A stretch of DNA of 64,000 bases. Origin: a bacterium 1XD42-76 (GTDB lineage Bacteria > Bacillota > Clostridia > Lachnospirales > Lachnospiraceae). Position numbers and translations under genes: made by a program. Location: assembly GCA_009917545.1 (NCBI GenBank), contig QZDW01000010.1, forward strand, positions 62,001-126,000, in the 5' to 3' direction. Positions 1 to 8,106 of the stretch are shown one piece after another. Numbering within the stretch: position 1 is the stretch's first letter; every line of letters starts with the position of its first letter. Below the pieces are notes generated by a model. It did no database searches. It was not told the DNA's origin and worked only from the letters and a program-made list of their open reading frames with translations.

Positions 1-1
1 G

Positions 2-610
2 CAGGACGGCTGGGTGGGAATTGAGCTGGATGATATGACAGCCTATATTTCCAGTGATTATGTGGATGTCAAATACGGGTTAAACGAGGCGATCAAATAT
101 ACACCTGTCGTGGAGGAAGCCGCGAAGCCGCAGCAGACGAAGCCGTCCGGCGGCAGTTCAGGCAGTTCGAAGCCTAAGCCGGGCAGCTCTTCCGGCGGGA
201 ATAAGACGAATGACGGAGCGGCAGGCTCACAGGCAGGAGGCGTTTCTTCCAAACGTGCTCAGATTGCCAACTATGCGGTACAGTTCATCGGCAATCCGTA
301 TGTATGGGGAGGCACAAGCCTTACAAACGGCGCGGACTGTTCCGGTTTCACGATGTCTATTATGGCACAGTTTGGGATCTCCCTGCCGCATAGTTCGGCA
401 GCGCAGGCAAACTGCGGGCGTTCCATTACCTCGAGCCAGATGCGTCCGGGTGATCTCGTATTTTATGCCGGCAGCGGTGGGATCAATCACGTTGCTATCT
501 ACATCGGCAACGGCCAGGTATGCCATGCTTCGAGCTCCAAGACAGGAATCAAGATATCGACCTGGAATTACAGAAGCCCGGCTAAGATCGTGAACGTACT
601 GGGCGATTAA
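2..610 (+). CDS. NlpC/P60 (C40) cell-wall endopeptidase, 3' part
   Basis: The reading frame is open from the window edge, so the true start lies upstream. The first residues (QDGWVGIELDD) look like the end of an SH3b wall-binding domain. A low-complexity Ser/Gly/Pro/Lys linker of about 45 residues follows. The last ~115 residues form an NlpC/P60 domain, with the catalytic Cys in GADCSGF and the His in GGINHVAIYIG. Enzymes of this family hydrolyse peptide bonds in the peptidoglycan stem peptide outside the membrane. The GTG at 14 is only an internal codon. The SH3b-linker-NlpC order fits a secreted autolysin. The family call is firm; the substrate and the N-terminal domains cannot be seen. Confidence 0.9.
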   Translation, partial: QDGWVGIELDDMTAYISSDYVDVKYGLNEAIKYTPVVEEAAKPQQTKPSGGSSGSSKPKPGSSSGGNKTNDGAAGSQAGGVSSKRAQIANYAVQFIGNPYVWGGTSLTNGADCSGFTMSIMAQFGISLPHSSAAQANCGRSITSSQMRPGDLVFYAGSGGINHVAIYIGNGQVCHASSSKTGIKISTWNYRSPAKIVNVLGD

Positions 611-621
611 AACAGGATATG

Positions 622-670
622 GCATGGGCGGGAGAAGTTGCGAAATACACTCCCGCCCATGCACATTTTC
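622..670 (+). terminator. Rho-independent terminator after the NlpC/P60 gene
   Basis: A perfect 12-bp stem pairs 622-633 with 651-662 around a 17-nt loop. It is followed by acattttc. It starts 11 nt after the stop codon and separates the endopeptidase gene from the next one. Confidence 0.7.
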
Positions 671-725
671 GCGGATGTCCCATATGATAAAGTACAAACC
701 TGAAAAATTCAAGGAGATTAATCAT

Positions 726-1211
726 ATGAGTATCTGCAGAAATAATTGTTCATGTAATACAGGATGTGGCTGCTGCCGTTCGAATTGTAATTGCGGCGGT
801 ATCGTAATTGGCGGTTCTTGCTCCTGCAACAAAAATTGTTGCAGCAGTAGCTGCAATAACAACTGCAGCTGTAACTGCAGCTGTAATAGCGGCAGCAACA
901 ATGGCTGTGGCGGCAGCAACAGCGGCAGTTGCGGAAGCTGGGGATGGAGCTGCAACTGCAGCGGCGTTTATCAGAACGGTTATCGTGCAGGCTTTGAAGC
1001 CGGTAAGAACGGCGCTTATAATTCCGGCTATAATGCCGGTTATAACGCAGGCTACAACGCCGGTTATCGCGCAGGCTATGAGGCCGGTTATCGTGACGGC
1101 TGCCAGAACTGCTCGGCCGCGGCTGCCGTGATTAACGCCGGTGTGAGCGGAGCCAATGCATCCGCCAGCACAGGCTGCACGACCAGATGCACCTGTACGA
1201 CAGACTGCTAG
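726..1211 (+). CDS. Cys-rich, GY-repeat small protein (possible spore-coat type), unknown
   Basis: The ATG at 726 is preceded by AAGGAG and gives 161 residues; a longer open frame from 624 starts inside the upstream terminator. Counted from this start there are 27 cysteines. Twenty-one lie in the first 80 residues, mixed with Asn, Ser and Gly (NCSCNCSC, CSSSCNNNC). Residues ~81-125 are tandem units of the form (N/R/E)AGY, and the end is again Cys/Thr-rich (CTTRCTCTTDC). No signal peptide, membrane segment or known domain is visible. Such composition suits a disulphide-linked or metal-binding structural protein; spore outer layers contain such proteins. The AGxEAG-type repeat recalls the N-terminal extension of the CotJB-like protein at 60012. 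No maturation or export genes flank it, which argues against a modified peptide. Function unknown. Confidence 0.75.
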   Translation: MSICRNNCSCNTGCGCCRSNCNCGGIVIGGSCSCNKNCCSSSCNNNCSCNCSCNSGSNNGCGGSNSGSCGSWGWSCNCSGVYQNGYRAGFEAGKNGAYNSGYNAGYNAGYNAGYRAGYEAGYRDGCQNCSAAAAVINAGVSGANASASTGCTTRCTCTTDC

Positions 1212-1268
1212 CGGATGTACAGTTGTGTGTAGAACGCTGCCCGTGGCAGTGTTGACATAGAGAAAAAT

Positions 1269-1312
1269 CGGGCCGGCATGCCTTAACAGGTGTGCCGGCC
1301 CGAATGTTTTTT
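1269..1312 (+). terminator. Strong Rho-independent terminator
   Basis: A perfect 10-bp GC-rich stem pairs 1269-1278 with 1293-1302, and a T run lies at 1307-1312. It ends the Cys-rich gene's transcript. Confidence 0.85.
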
Positions 1313-1510
1313 AAAATCTATCCATTTTTGGAATATTTTCCGGAAAATCTCCATATAAATATTGTATAGGAAACGTCATAAATGTTTTCCTTATGACGCT
1401 TTTCCAGCGCCGGTTTTTGATGCGTGGAAATGGTAAAAGCCATTTTGCAAAAATCGTGCGCTTCCGCAGGACATTTGTAATGAAATGCCGGATCCACCCG
1501 GCAGAGAAAT
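1313..1510. other. Non-coding stretch, no recognised element
   Basis: Together with the terminator this completes the ~310-bp gap between the Cys-rich and coiled-coil genes. Short open frames on the minus strand have no ribosome-binding site or family resemblance. A small hairpin (aaatgg/ccattt) lies near 1427-1445. Nothing else is seen. Confidence 0.5.
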
Positions 1511-1521
1511 AGGAGATGAAC

Positions 1522-1749
1522 ATGGCAAGAGGAGTCAGAAAGAGTCAAAAGGAGAAGCTTGAGGAGAAGTTAGCCGGAGTTGATGAGGCGATCGTGCAGT
1601 ATACCGACTGCCTGGAACGGCTGAAGGAAGAGAAAAAGGAGATTGAGGAGATGCTGGAACGTCTGGAGATCGCTGAACTTTCCGCCATTCTCAAGGAAAA
1701 ACACCTTTCAGTCAACGAACTGAAGGCAATGGTGAATCAGGCAGGGTAG
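1522..1749 (+). CDS. Small coiled-coil protein, unknown
   Basis: This encodes about 75 residues, highly charged and rich in Lys, Glu and Leu, with heptad-like spacing over most of its length (EKLEEKLAGVDEAI, ERLKEEKKEIEEMLERL). A single helical coiled coil is therefore predicted. AGGAG at 1511-1515 directly abuts the ATG at 1516 but is 6 nt from the ATG at 1522, so the second start is preferred. There is no signal peptide or membrane segment. The stop codon lies inside the terminator stem, so it is its own transcription unit. I do not recognise a family. Confidence 0.65.
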   Translation: MARGVRKSQKEKLEEKLAGVDEAIVQYTDCLERLKEEKKEIEEMLERLEIAELSAILKEKHLSVNELKAMVNQAG

Positions 1750-1765
1750 ACATCCCTGCCTGATT
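1735..1765 (+). terminator. Terminator overlapping the coiled-coil gene's stop codon
   Basis: A perfect 12-bp stem pairs 1735-1746 with 1754-1765 around a 7-nt loop holding the TAG stop. The downstream T content is weak (ttgta). Confidence 0.6.
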
Positions 1766-1803
1766 TGTAGTATGTGTATGTGTTGTCCCCTCTCAAATTA
1801 TAC

Positions 1804-1832
1804 TTGAAGCGGCGGGTGGTCTTTAGTATAAT
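1804..1832 (+). promoter_or_regulatory. Sigma-A-type promoter of the amidase gene
   Basis: TTGAAG at 1804-1809 and TATAAT at 1827-1832 are separated by 17 nt. The predicted start near 1840 leaves a leader of about 55 nt before the ATG at 1896. Confidence 0.7.
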
Positions 1833-1895
1833 AGAAATGACAATAACCGGAAATTTCTGAGTGGTTACAGGAAACAGGATAAAGAGGATGATGAA

Positions 1896-3008
1896 ATGAA
1901 TACAAAACGTAAAACGACAGCCATTCTGGCAGCGGGATTCGGCATTCTGCTGGCAGCAGGGAATGGATTTCTGGCATTTGCGGATACCGTATATGTGAAT
2001 GCCACGAGCCTGAATTACAGGACAGCCCCATCGACAGAGGCAGAGCTTCTGGGAACACTTCCCAAAGGGACAGAGTTAGAGCGCGAGAAGAATGAGGGAG
2101 AGTGGAGCACTGTCCTTATAAATGGAACGAGATGCTATGTGGCATCCCGCTACCTTTCCGCGGACAAACCTGCGGCAGGCTCTGGCACGGCCGCATCCGG
2201 CGGCAGGGCAGAATCCGCCCAGGCCGGCGCGGTGGACAGCCCCTATGTGGACAAAACCTGGGAGGTGGCTCTTGACAGCAAAGATACATACGCATCCTTT
2301 TCAAAGATCAGCAGCGGAACTGCGATTTACTATCAAAACGGAAGGGAAAACCGTAAGGGCAAGACCGTGTGTGTCAACGCCGGTCACGGGACAAAAGGAG
2401 GCGGATCGGTTAAGACGCAGTGTCATCCGGACGGGAGTCCCAAGGTGACAGGCGGTACGACAGGAGCAGGAGCAGTGACGGCGGCTGCGGTGTCCTCCGG
2501 CATGACGTTTGAGGACGGCACACCGGAGCATGAGGTGACACTTGCAATGGCAAAGAAATTGCGGGACAAGCTGTTAGCTGAGGGATATGATGTGCTGATG
2601 ATCCGCGAGGGAAACGATGTTCAGCTGGACAATATTGCCCGGACCGTACTTGCAAACAATCATGCGGACTGCCACATCGCGCTTCACTGGGATTCGACGG
2701 AGAAAGATAAAGGCTGTTTTTATATGAGCGTGCCGGACAATGCCTCATATCGGGCAATGGAGCCGGTGGCTTCCCACTGGCAGTCGCATAACAGGCTGGG
2801 CGACTGCCTGATTGAGGGCCTGAAGGGAAAAGGAAATAAAATCTTTTCTTCCGGCAGTATAGAGATGGATTTGACGCAGACTTCCTATTCCACAGTTCCC
2901 AGTATTGATATCGAGCTGGGGGACAAGGCCTCGCCGCACTCGGACGAGACCCTTGACAGGCTGGCAGACGGGCTTTTGGACGGGGTCAACCAGTTTTTTA
3001 CCCCTTAA
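1896..3008 (+). CDS. Secreted SH3b / N-acetylmuramoyl-L-alanine amidase (Amidase_3)
   Basis: This 370-aa protein has an N-terminal signal peptide ending near AFA-DT at residue 30. An SH3b-like domain follows (NYRTAPSTEAELLGTLPKG, about 35-90), then an Ala/Gly-rich linker and an Amidase_3 zinc hydrolase domain from about 150. Zinc-site candidates are the His in VNAGHG, the Glu in PEHEVTLA and the His in IALHWDS; IDIELGDKAS supplies the conserved Glu near the end. The enzyme would cut the MurNAc-L-Ala bond of peptidoglycan outside the cell. AAAGAGG sits 8 nt before the ATG, and the gene has its own promoter. It converges on the metallo-hydrolase gene with a 3-nt gap. A sporulation or cell-separation role is possible but not shown. 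Confidence 0.92.
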   Translation: MNTKRKTTAILAAGFGILLAAGNGFLAFADTVYVNATSLNYRTAPSTEAELLGTLPKGTELEREKNEGEWSTVLINGTRCYVASRYLSADKPAAGSGTAASGGRAESAQAGAVDSPYVDKTWEVALDSKDTYASFSKISSGTAIYYQNGRENRKGKTVCVNAGHGTKGGGSVKTQCHPDGSPKVTGGTTGAGAVTAAAVSSGMTFEDGTPEHEVTLAMAKKLRDKLLAEGYDVLMIREGNDVQLDNIARTVLANNHADCHIALHWDSTEKDKGCFYMSVPDNASYRAMEPVASHWQSHNRLGDCLIEGLKGKGNKIFSSGSIEMDLTQTSYSTVPSIDIELGDKASPHSDETLDRLADGLLDGVNQFFTP

Positions 3009-3011
3009 CAG

Positions 3012-4187
3012 TTAGGGGTTACAGTTCTTACAGGGGCTGTAGCCCTGGGAAATGAGAACGCCTCGGTCCTCTGTGACGGACTTCTTGTTCTTATCCTTTA
3101 TCTGGCTGACACTGGAGCAGGAAGGCCTATGGATTTTTTTGGAGCTGGTATTAAGAACATATGCCTGCTCCTTTTTTGATTGTGATGCGGGATCTTCCGG
3201 TGTGGAAGAAGATTCTGATGAAACACCTGTCCCGTCTGTTGTCTGATATTTGGGTGCTGTTAAATTTGTGCCTGTCTCTGCTGCTCCTGCTGTCGTATCC
3301 GACTGATTTTTTTGTGTCCCCGGGACAGCATCACCGGGATCCCCGGGTGTGTAATCATTACAGGGATCCTGATTCCATTGCAGAGTAGTCCCGTCTGTCT
3401 CGGCTATGAGTACACCCTGAAGATCGGTTCGGAATACCGGGATCTCCATTGACTGCAGCTTCTCCATCGTCTCTGCATGTGGATGCCCATAAGAATTGCC
3501 GGTTCCGCAGGAGATAACGGCAAATTCAGGGACCGCTTTTTGTAATAACTCCCAGCTCGTGGAGGAGGCGCTCCCGTGGTGGCCTGCCACATAAACCGTG
3601 CTTTCCAGAGGAAGGCCGGACGCTGTGATCCGGGCCTCACTTTCAGCTTCTGCATCGCCTGTGATCAGGAAGCTGGTATCGCCGTCTGTCAGACGAATTG
3701 CGATCGAATAATCGTTGGCCTTTTTGTATCCACCGCCCGACGGAGACAGAATCTGGAAGGAAGCGTCGCCCAGACAGTAGACATCACCGAAAGTCGGCTG
3801 TCCTGCAGGCAGTGCCTGACTGGCGATGACAGACTGGAAGGAACGAAACACCCGCGTGTCTGTCTCATAATCTGGCGCAAAGATCTGAGAGGCCGGAAAT
3901 ACATGGAGAGCACCGACGACGCCGTTTAAATGGTCGGAGTCATAATGGCTGGCAATGACATAGTCAAGAGAAGAAACGCCCTGTTCCTTTAAATAGGCGA
4001 CGACATAGCTTGACTGATCTGCATCGCCGCCGTCATACAGCAGATAATGCCCCTGCGATTCCGCTAAGATAGAAAGGCCCTGTCCGACGTCAAGAATGTG
4101 TATTCTGGTCTGGGCAAAAGCAGGAAAGGAAACAAAGGCGGAGAGTGCCAGCCCGGCGAAGGCAGCCCTGAAAGAATGTAATCTCAT
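3012..4187 (-). CDS. Exported ComEC/Rec2-like metallo-beta-lactamase-fold hydrolase
   Basis: The ATG at 4187 has a GGAGG site and opens with a clear signal peptide (SFPAFAQT cleavage region), giving 391 aa. The next ~250 residues match the soluble metallo-hydrolase domain of competence protein ComEC. They include IHILDVGQG, the metal motif SHYDSDH, a later TGDAE and AGHHGSASS. A low-complexity Thr/Ser/Gly linker follows. The C-terminal ~45 residues hold a Cys-rich Ada-like module (KIHRPSCSSV and GYSPCKNCNP). This lone hydrolase lacks ComEC's membrane channel, so DNA uptake cannot be claimed. Extracellular nuclease or phosphodiesterase activity is an inference. Confidence 0.88.
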   Translation of the reverse strand: MRLHSFRAAFAGLALSAFVSFPAFAQTRIHILDVGQGLSILAESQGHYLLYDGGDADQSSYVVAYLKEQGVSSLDYVIASHYDSDHLNGVVGALHVFPASQIFAPDYETDTRVFRSFQSVIASQALPAGQPTFGDVYCLGDASFQILSPSGGGYKKANDYSIAIRLTDGDTSFLITGDAEAESEARITASGLPLESTVYVAGHHGSASSTSWELLQKAVPEFAVISCGTGNSYGHPHAETMEKLQSMEIPVFRTDLQGVLIAETDGTTLQWNQDPCNDYTPGDPGDAVPGTQKNQSDTTAGAAETGTNLTAPKYQTTDGTGVSSESSSTPEDPASQSKKEQAYVLNTSSKKIHRPSCSSVSQIKDKNKKSVTEDRGVLISQGYSPCKNCNP

Positions 4188-4249
4188 GTTTGACCTCCAT
4201 AAATCAGTAAGAGCGCAGCAGCCCTGACGGTCTGCCCGCATGATGAGTA

Positions 4250-4286
4250 ACAAACAGACAGAGGACGCCGCATGCAGCAGCGTCCT
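4250..4286 (-). terminator. Terminator after glgD
   Basis: A 7-bp stem pairs 4262-4268 with 4280-4286. Read on the minus strand it is followed by a T-rich run (tctgtctgtttgtt). It lies about 45 nt beyond the glgD stop. Confidence 0.6.
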
Positions 4287-4329
4287 TATCTTTGGCAGTT
4301 GCAGAAAACTTTCCTGCGGGAACCGGCTT

Positions 4330-5472
4330 CTATACGGTCTGTCTCTTGGCAACGTAGACCGGGAAGGTATCGGTTCCTCTCAGCTCCTTGCCGTCCGTGA
4401 CCGTGACATTTTTATCTGTGATGATATACTCGAGCCTTGCTCCGGCCCCGACCACGGTATCCTGCATGAGGATACAGTTTTTAATCTTGGACCCCTTGCC
4501 GACCCTGACGCCACGGAAGAGGATACAGTTTTCGACTTCACCTTCGATTACACAGCCGTCGGCGACCATGACATTCTTTGCCCTGGCGCCGCTGATGTAG
4601 CGTGTCGGATTGTCATCACGGATCTTGGTGTGTATAGCGCTGGGGGAGAAGAGCGCATCCAGATTTTCATCTTTAAGAAGCTTCATATTTTCGTCAAAAT
4701 AGCTCTTCATATCGCTGATACGCGCCACATAGCCGTCATAACGGTAGGCCTGCACATGGTATCTGTCAAGCTGCGGGGCCAGGATATCGCGCTCAAAATA
4801 CAGACAGCCGCGGACGAAAGCAGTGCGGATGAGATCAATCAGAAGCTCGCGTTCAATGATATAGATACGCATGGAAAAATTGAGCTTTCCCGGACTTGTC
4901 GGGTTGATATAGATCTTCTGCACACGCCCGTTCTCGATGCGGAATGCGTAATAAAAATCAGAGGTGAGGTCATTGGCCGCCCTGACGCTCATGGGAAGCT
5001 CCTCTTCCTTATAAGCCACGGTAATATCTGCGCCGCTTGCGATGTGGGCGTCAATAAATGCGCCAAAGTCAAAGTTGACGGCAATATCGGCGTCGGCCAT
5101 GATTACATACTTTTCACTCTGAGAGGACAAGAACGGCAGGATGCTGGCCAGCCCTTCCACGCGTCCGTTATACATTTTAACATTTTTCTCGGAAAACGGC
5201 GGGAAGATATTGAGACCGCCGTTTTTGCGAGCCAGATCCCATTCACGTCCGGAACCCAGATGGTCCATCAGGGAATGATAATTCTGACGGACAACCAGGG
5301 AAATATTGTCGATCCCACAGTTTACCATGCTGGAAAGGATAAAATCCACCATGCGGTAACGCCCGGCAAACGGGATGGAAGCCATCAGTCGTTCGCTCAC
5401 AAGCTCCGGGACCATAGAATCATAGCTGTTTGGGAAAATGATGCCGATCGCATTTGCATTGGAATTTACCAT
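4330..5472 (-). CDS. glgD: GlgD, glucose-1-phosphate adenylyltransferase regulatory-type subunit
   Basis: This 380-aa protein has a nucleotidyltransferase domain followed by a left-handed beta-helix of hexapeptide repeats ([19 protein letters not shown]). It is recognisable as GlgD by its divergent start: [10 protein letters not shown] replaces the GGxGxRL nucleotide-binding loop of GlgC. It keeps AGRYRMVDF and [14 protein letters not shown]. In Firmicutes GlgD pairs with GlgC to form ADP-glucose for glycogen synthesis; the missing loop suggests a modulatory rather than catalytic role. Its ATG overlaps the glgC stop (ATGGTAA), so translation is probably coupled. No glycogen synthase or branching enzyme is present in this window. 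Confidence 0.95.
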   Translation of the reverse strand: MVNSNANAIGIIFPNSYDSMVPELVSERLMASIPFAGRYRMVDFILSSMVNCGIDNISLVVRQNYHSLMDHLGSGREWDLARKNGGLNIFPPFSEKNVKMYNGRVEGLASILPFLSSQSEKYVIMADADIAVNFDFGAFIDAHIASGADITVAYKEEELPMSVRAANDLTSDFYYAFRIENGRVQKIYINPTSPGKLNFSMRIYIIERELLIDLIRTAFVRGCLYFERDILAPQLDRYHVQAYRYDGYVARISDMKSYFDENMKLLKDENLDALFSPSAIHTKIRDDNPTRYISGARAKNVMVADGCVIEGEVENCILFRGVRVGKGSKIKNCILMQDTVVGAGARLEYIITDKNVTVTDGKELRGTDTFPVYVAKRQTV

Positions 5473-6674
5473 TGTTCTTCACCATCCTCTACATTTTTAT
5501 TAATCATGGCATTGGGACCGATCTTGGCTCTGTCTCCAATATGTATACCGGGGCCGACTGTTGCGACACCTTTCTCTTCACCTGCAGGCATAGCGCCGAC
5601 GACTGCATGCTGGCCGATGACTACATTTTCGGCTACGATACAGTGACGGACCTCAGCTCCGGACTTAATGACGGTACCGCCCATGACAACGGCATCTTCG
5701 ACATGCGCGCCCGGTTCGATGATAACGCCGGAGAAAAGGACAGAGTGCTTTACCGTACCGCCGATGCGGCAACCGTCAGTAATCATGGAATTCTCCACGA
5801 CAGCATCGGAACTGATACGGTGTCCTGTCATACCGCTGTTGCGGCTGTAGATCTTCCAATCATCGTCAAACAGATTGATTCCGCTGTGCTCCGGGTCGAG
5901 CACCTCCATATTGGCCTCCCACAGGGAAGAAATGGTTCCCACGTCTTTCCAGTAGCCGTTAAAATGGTAAGCGTACATCTGCCGCCCATCCTTTAAAAGA
6001 TTGGGGATAATATTGTTGCCGAAATCATTTTCGGAATTGGGGTCTGCTTCGTCCTCAATCAGATATTTGCGCAGGATATCCCAGTTGAAAATGTAGATAC
6101 CCATTGATGCAAGATTTGACTTGGGGGCTTTGGGCTTCTCCTGGAATTCGGTGATCTTGTCGTTTCCATCAGCGACCATCAGACCGAAACGGGATGCCTC
6201 CTCCCACGGCACCTCCATGACAGCAACGCTGAACTCTGCATTCTTTTCCTTGTGGAAGCGCAGAAAATCACTGTAGTCCTGTTTGCAGATCTGATCGCCG
6301 GACAGGATAATGACGTACTGCGGATTGTAGCGTTCGATAAAGGAAATATTCTGGTAAATAGCATTGGCAGTCCCCTTATACCAGTCAGAGCCGGATGCCT
6401 GCTGGTAAGGCGGAAGAACATGGACGCCGCCGTAGAGCCGGTCGAGATCCCAGGGCTGGCCGTTGCCGATATATTCATTGAGCACCAATGGCTGGTACTG
6501 TGTAAGGATACCAACGGTATCAATGCCGGAATTGACGCAGTTGGATAACGGGAAATCGATGATACGATATTTACCGCCGAATGGAACTGCAGGTTTCGCC
6601 AGCTTTTGGGTCAGAGCGTATAAACGGGAGCCCTGGCCGCCGGCAAGAAGCATAGCAATCATTTCTTTTGCCAT
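5466..6674 (-). CDS. glgC: GlgC, glucose-1-phosphate adenylyltransferase
   Basis: This 402-aa enzyme makes ADP-glucose from ATP and glucose-1-phosphate, the committed step of bacterial glycogen synthesis. It has the nucleotide-binding loop [10 protein letters not shown], the [15 protein letters not shown] motif, the GTANAIYQN region and LSGDQI. A C-terminal hexapeptide beta-helix follows ([14 protein letters not shown]). The start at 6674 gives the canonical [10 protein letters not shown] and follows GGGGAG; the longer open frame upstream has no family resemblance. It is the first gene of a glgC-glgD operon. Confidence 0.97.
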   Translation of the reverse strand: MAKEMIAMLLAGGQGSRLYALTQKLAKPAVPFGGKYRIIDFPLSNCVNSGIDTVGILTQYQPLVLNEYIGNGQPWDLDRLYGGVHVLPPYQQASGSDWYKGTANAIYQNISFIERYNPQYVIILSGDQICKQDYSDFLRFHKEKNAEFSVAVMEVPWEEASRFGLMVADGNDKITEFQEKPKAPKSNLASMGIYIFNWDILRKYLIEDEADPNSENDFGNNIIPNLLKDGRQMYAYHFNGYWKDVGTISSLWEANMEVLDPEHSGINLFDDDWKIYSRNSGMTGHRISSDAVVENSMITDGCRIGGTVKHSVLFSGVIIEPGAHVEDAVVMGGTVIKSGAEVRHCIVAENVVIGQHAVVGAMPAGEEKGVATVGPGIHIGDRAKIGPNAMINKNVEDGEEQW

Positions 6675-6714
6675 AAGATTCTCCCCCTGTTTTATAAAAA
6701 TACTGTATGTTGAA

Positions 6715-6723
6715 ATTCTACCA
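6715..6723 (-). promoter_or_regulatory. Candidate extended -10 promoter for glgCD
   Basis: On the minus strand TGG-TAGAAT forms an extended -10 element (6715-6723). No good -35 is seen. The predicted start lies about 34 nt before the glgC ATG. Confidence 0.45.
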
Positions 6724-6867
6724 CAAAATCCGGAAAACGAACAGACTTTTTGGTAAAAACTGTGAAAAAATTGAAGGCATCCGGACCAAGGTATGCTTGT
6801 ACGGGGGCGTTCACGTCCTGCGTATTTCCGGCATATCCTAAATAAAACATAACTTTTGAGGTGGTCC

Positions 6868-8106
6868 ATGTTTCCCAAGCTGGAAGTCAAAGGCCTGAGC
6901 TATTCCTACCATACGATGGACGGGGAAACTCAGGCCCTTTCCAATATATCATTTGAAGCCGCTGCGGGTGAATTTGTGGCAGTTGTGGGTCCGTCGGGAT
7001 GCGGAAAATCGACGCTTTTGTCATTAATCTGCGGACTGATTGCGCCGGACGAAGGCGAAATTCTCCTGGACGGAAAACCTGCGCCCAAAGATTCCTCCGG
7101 TATTGGCTATATGCTGCAGAGAGACCATCTGCTGGAATGGCGGACGATCTTTGAAAATGCCTGCCTGGGCCTGGAGATCAGGAACCGGCTCGACGGAGAG
7201 CACAGAAGGATGGTGCGGGGATTGCTCGACGCTTACGGCCTCGGGCAATTTGAGGATGCACGGCCGTCCGAGCTGTCCGGCGGAATGCGCCAGCGGGCAG
7301 CATTAATCAGGACGCTGGCACTTGAGCCGGATCTGCTGTTGTTAGATGAGCCGTTCTCGGCTCTCGATTATCAGACAAGGCTTTCTGTCTGTGACGATAT
7401 CAGTACGATTATCCGCAGCCGGAAGAAAACAGCGGTGCTCATTACACACGATTTATCCGAAGCCGTCAGTGTGGCCGACCGGATTGTTATCCTCACGAAT
7501 CGGCCGGGCAGGATCAGGAAAATCCTGCCGGTTTCCTTCGAGGACGGGGTAACGAGCCCTCTGGAAAGACGTAACAGCCCACGGTTTTCTTCCTATTTTA
7601 ATGAAGTCTGGAAAATTTTGCAAAATAAGGCCCTGACGGGGGATGAAACATTGGAGGTGCGGGCGGGCTTCGCTTTGGGAAGCATGTCCGATGGAAAGGA
7701 ACAGCATGAAGTCGGCGGAATGGCCACGGCAAAAGAAAAGCGCGGAGGCAGTGAGGAGTCTGCCGGGAACGAACTGGCTGAGGCTGGCAGTGAGGCCGAT
7801 GTGGAAAATCTGTCTGTTGCCGGGGAAGCGTCGGAGGTTGAAACATTACATTGTGAGGAAGAAGCTTTGGAGGAAGGAAAACAGCATGCCGACAGGAAAG
7901 TGACGACGAATGACGATCTGCCTGCTGAGGGAGAAGTCTCAGGGGGAGAAAAGCAGCGTGCCGATAGCGAAGTAACGGAGAATGACGATCTGCCTGCTGA
8001 GAGAGAAGTCTCAGTGGAGGAAAAGCAGTATGCCGGCAGGGAAGGATTGGAGAATAGTAATTTGCTTGATAGGGGAGAAATGGGGGTGCAGTATGAAACA
8101 GAGTGA
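6868..8106 (+). CDS. NitT/TauT-type ABC transporter ATPase with an acidic repeat tail
   Basis: The first ~250 residues are a standard ABC ATPase of the nitrate/sulfonate/taurine group. They show Walker [10 protein letters not shown], signature [16 protein letters not shown], Walker [13 protein letters not shown] and the switch His in LITHDLSEA. The usual length is about 255 aa, yet this protein has 412. The extra ~160 C-terminal residues are strongly acidic, lack predicted secondary structure and contain three 24-residue tandem repeats. The ATG at 6868 has GAGGTGG 3 nt upstream; a TTG at 6856 is less likely. It overlaps the permease start by 14 nt. No substrate-binding protein gene adjoins, so the solute is unknown. 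Confidence 0.9.
   Translation: MFPKLEVKGLSYSYHTMDGETQALSNISFEAAAGEFVAVVGPSGCGKSTLLSLICGLIAPDEGEILLDGKPAPKDSSGIGYMLQRDHLLEWRTIFENACLGLEIRNRLDGEHRRMVRGLLDAYGLGQFEDARPSELSGGMRQRAALIRTLALEPDLLLLDEPFSALDYQTRLSVCDDISTIIRSRKKTAVLITHDLSEAVSVADRIVILTNRPGRIRKILPVSFEDGVTSPLERRNSPRFSSYFNEVWKILQNKALTGDETLEVRAGFALGSMSDGKEQHEVGGMATAKEKRGGSEESAGNELAEAGSEADVENLSVAGEASEVETLHCEEEALEEGKQHADRKVTTNDDLPAEGEVSGGEKQRADSEVTENDDLPAEREVSVEEKQYAGREGLENSNLLDRGEMGVQYETE
7869..8084 (+). repeat. 72-bp in-frame tandem repeat (3 units) in the ABC ATPase tail
   Basis: Three units of exactly 72 bp are in register; anchor triplets cag lie at 7882, 7954 and 8026. Units 1 and 2 share a long block that encodes NDDLPAE. Unit 3 is more diverged. 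A degenerate fourth unit may precede them near 7806 (NLSVAGEAS). The repeats encode the acidic ~24-residue unit of the ATPase tail. Confidence 0.85.

Noticed and set aside
722-955. Gln/Leu-rich minus-strand frame
   Set aside because: It is the complement of Cys/Asn/Ser codon repeats in the Cys-rich gene.
726-1211. RiPP or bacteriocin precursor
   Set aside because: No leader-peptide cleavage motif and no modification, protease or export genes nearby.
4240-5646. 468-codon plus-strand open frame opposite glgD and the end of glgC
   Set aside because: It is antisense to two clearly conserved genes, has no ribosome-binding site and no family pattern; it is a composition-driven shadow.
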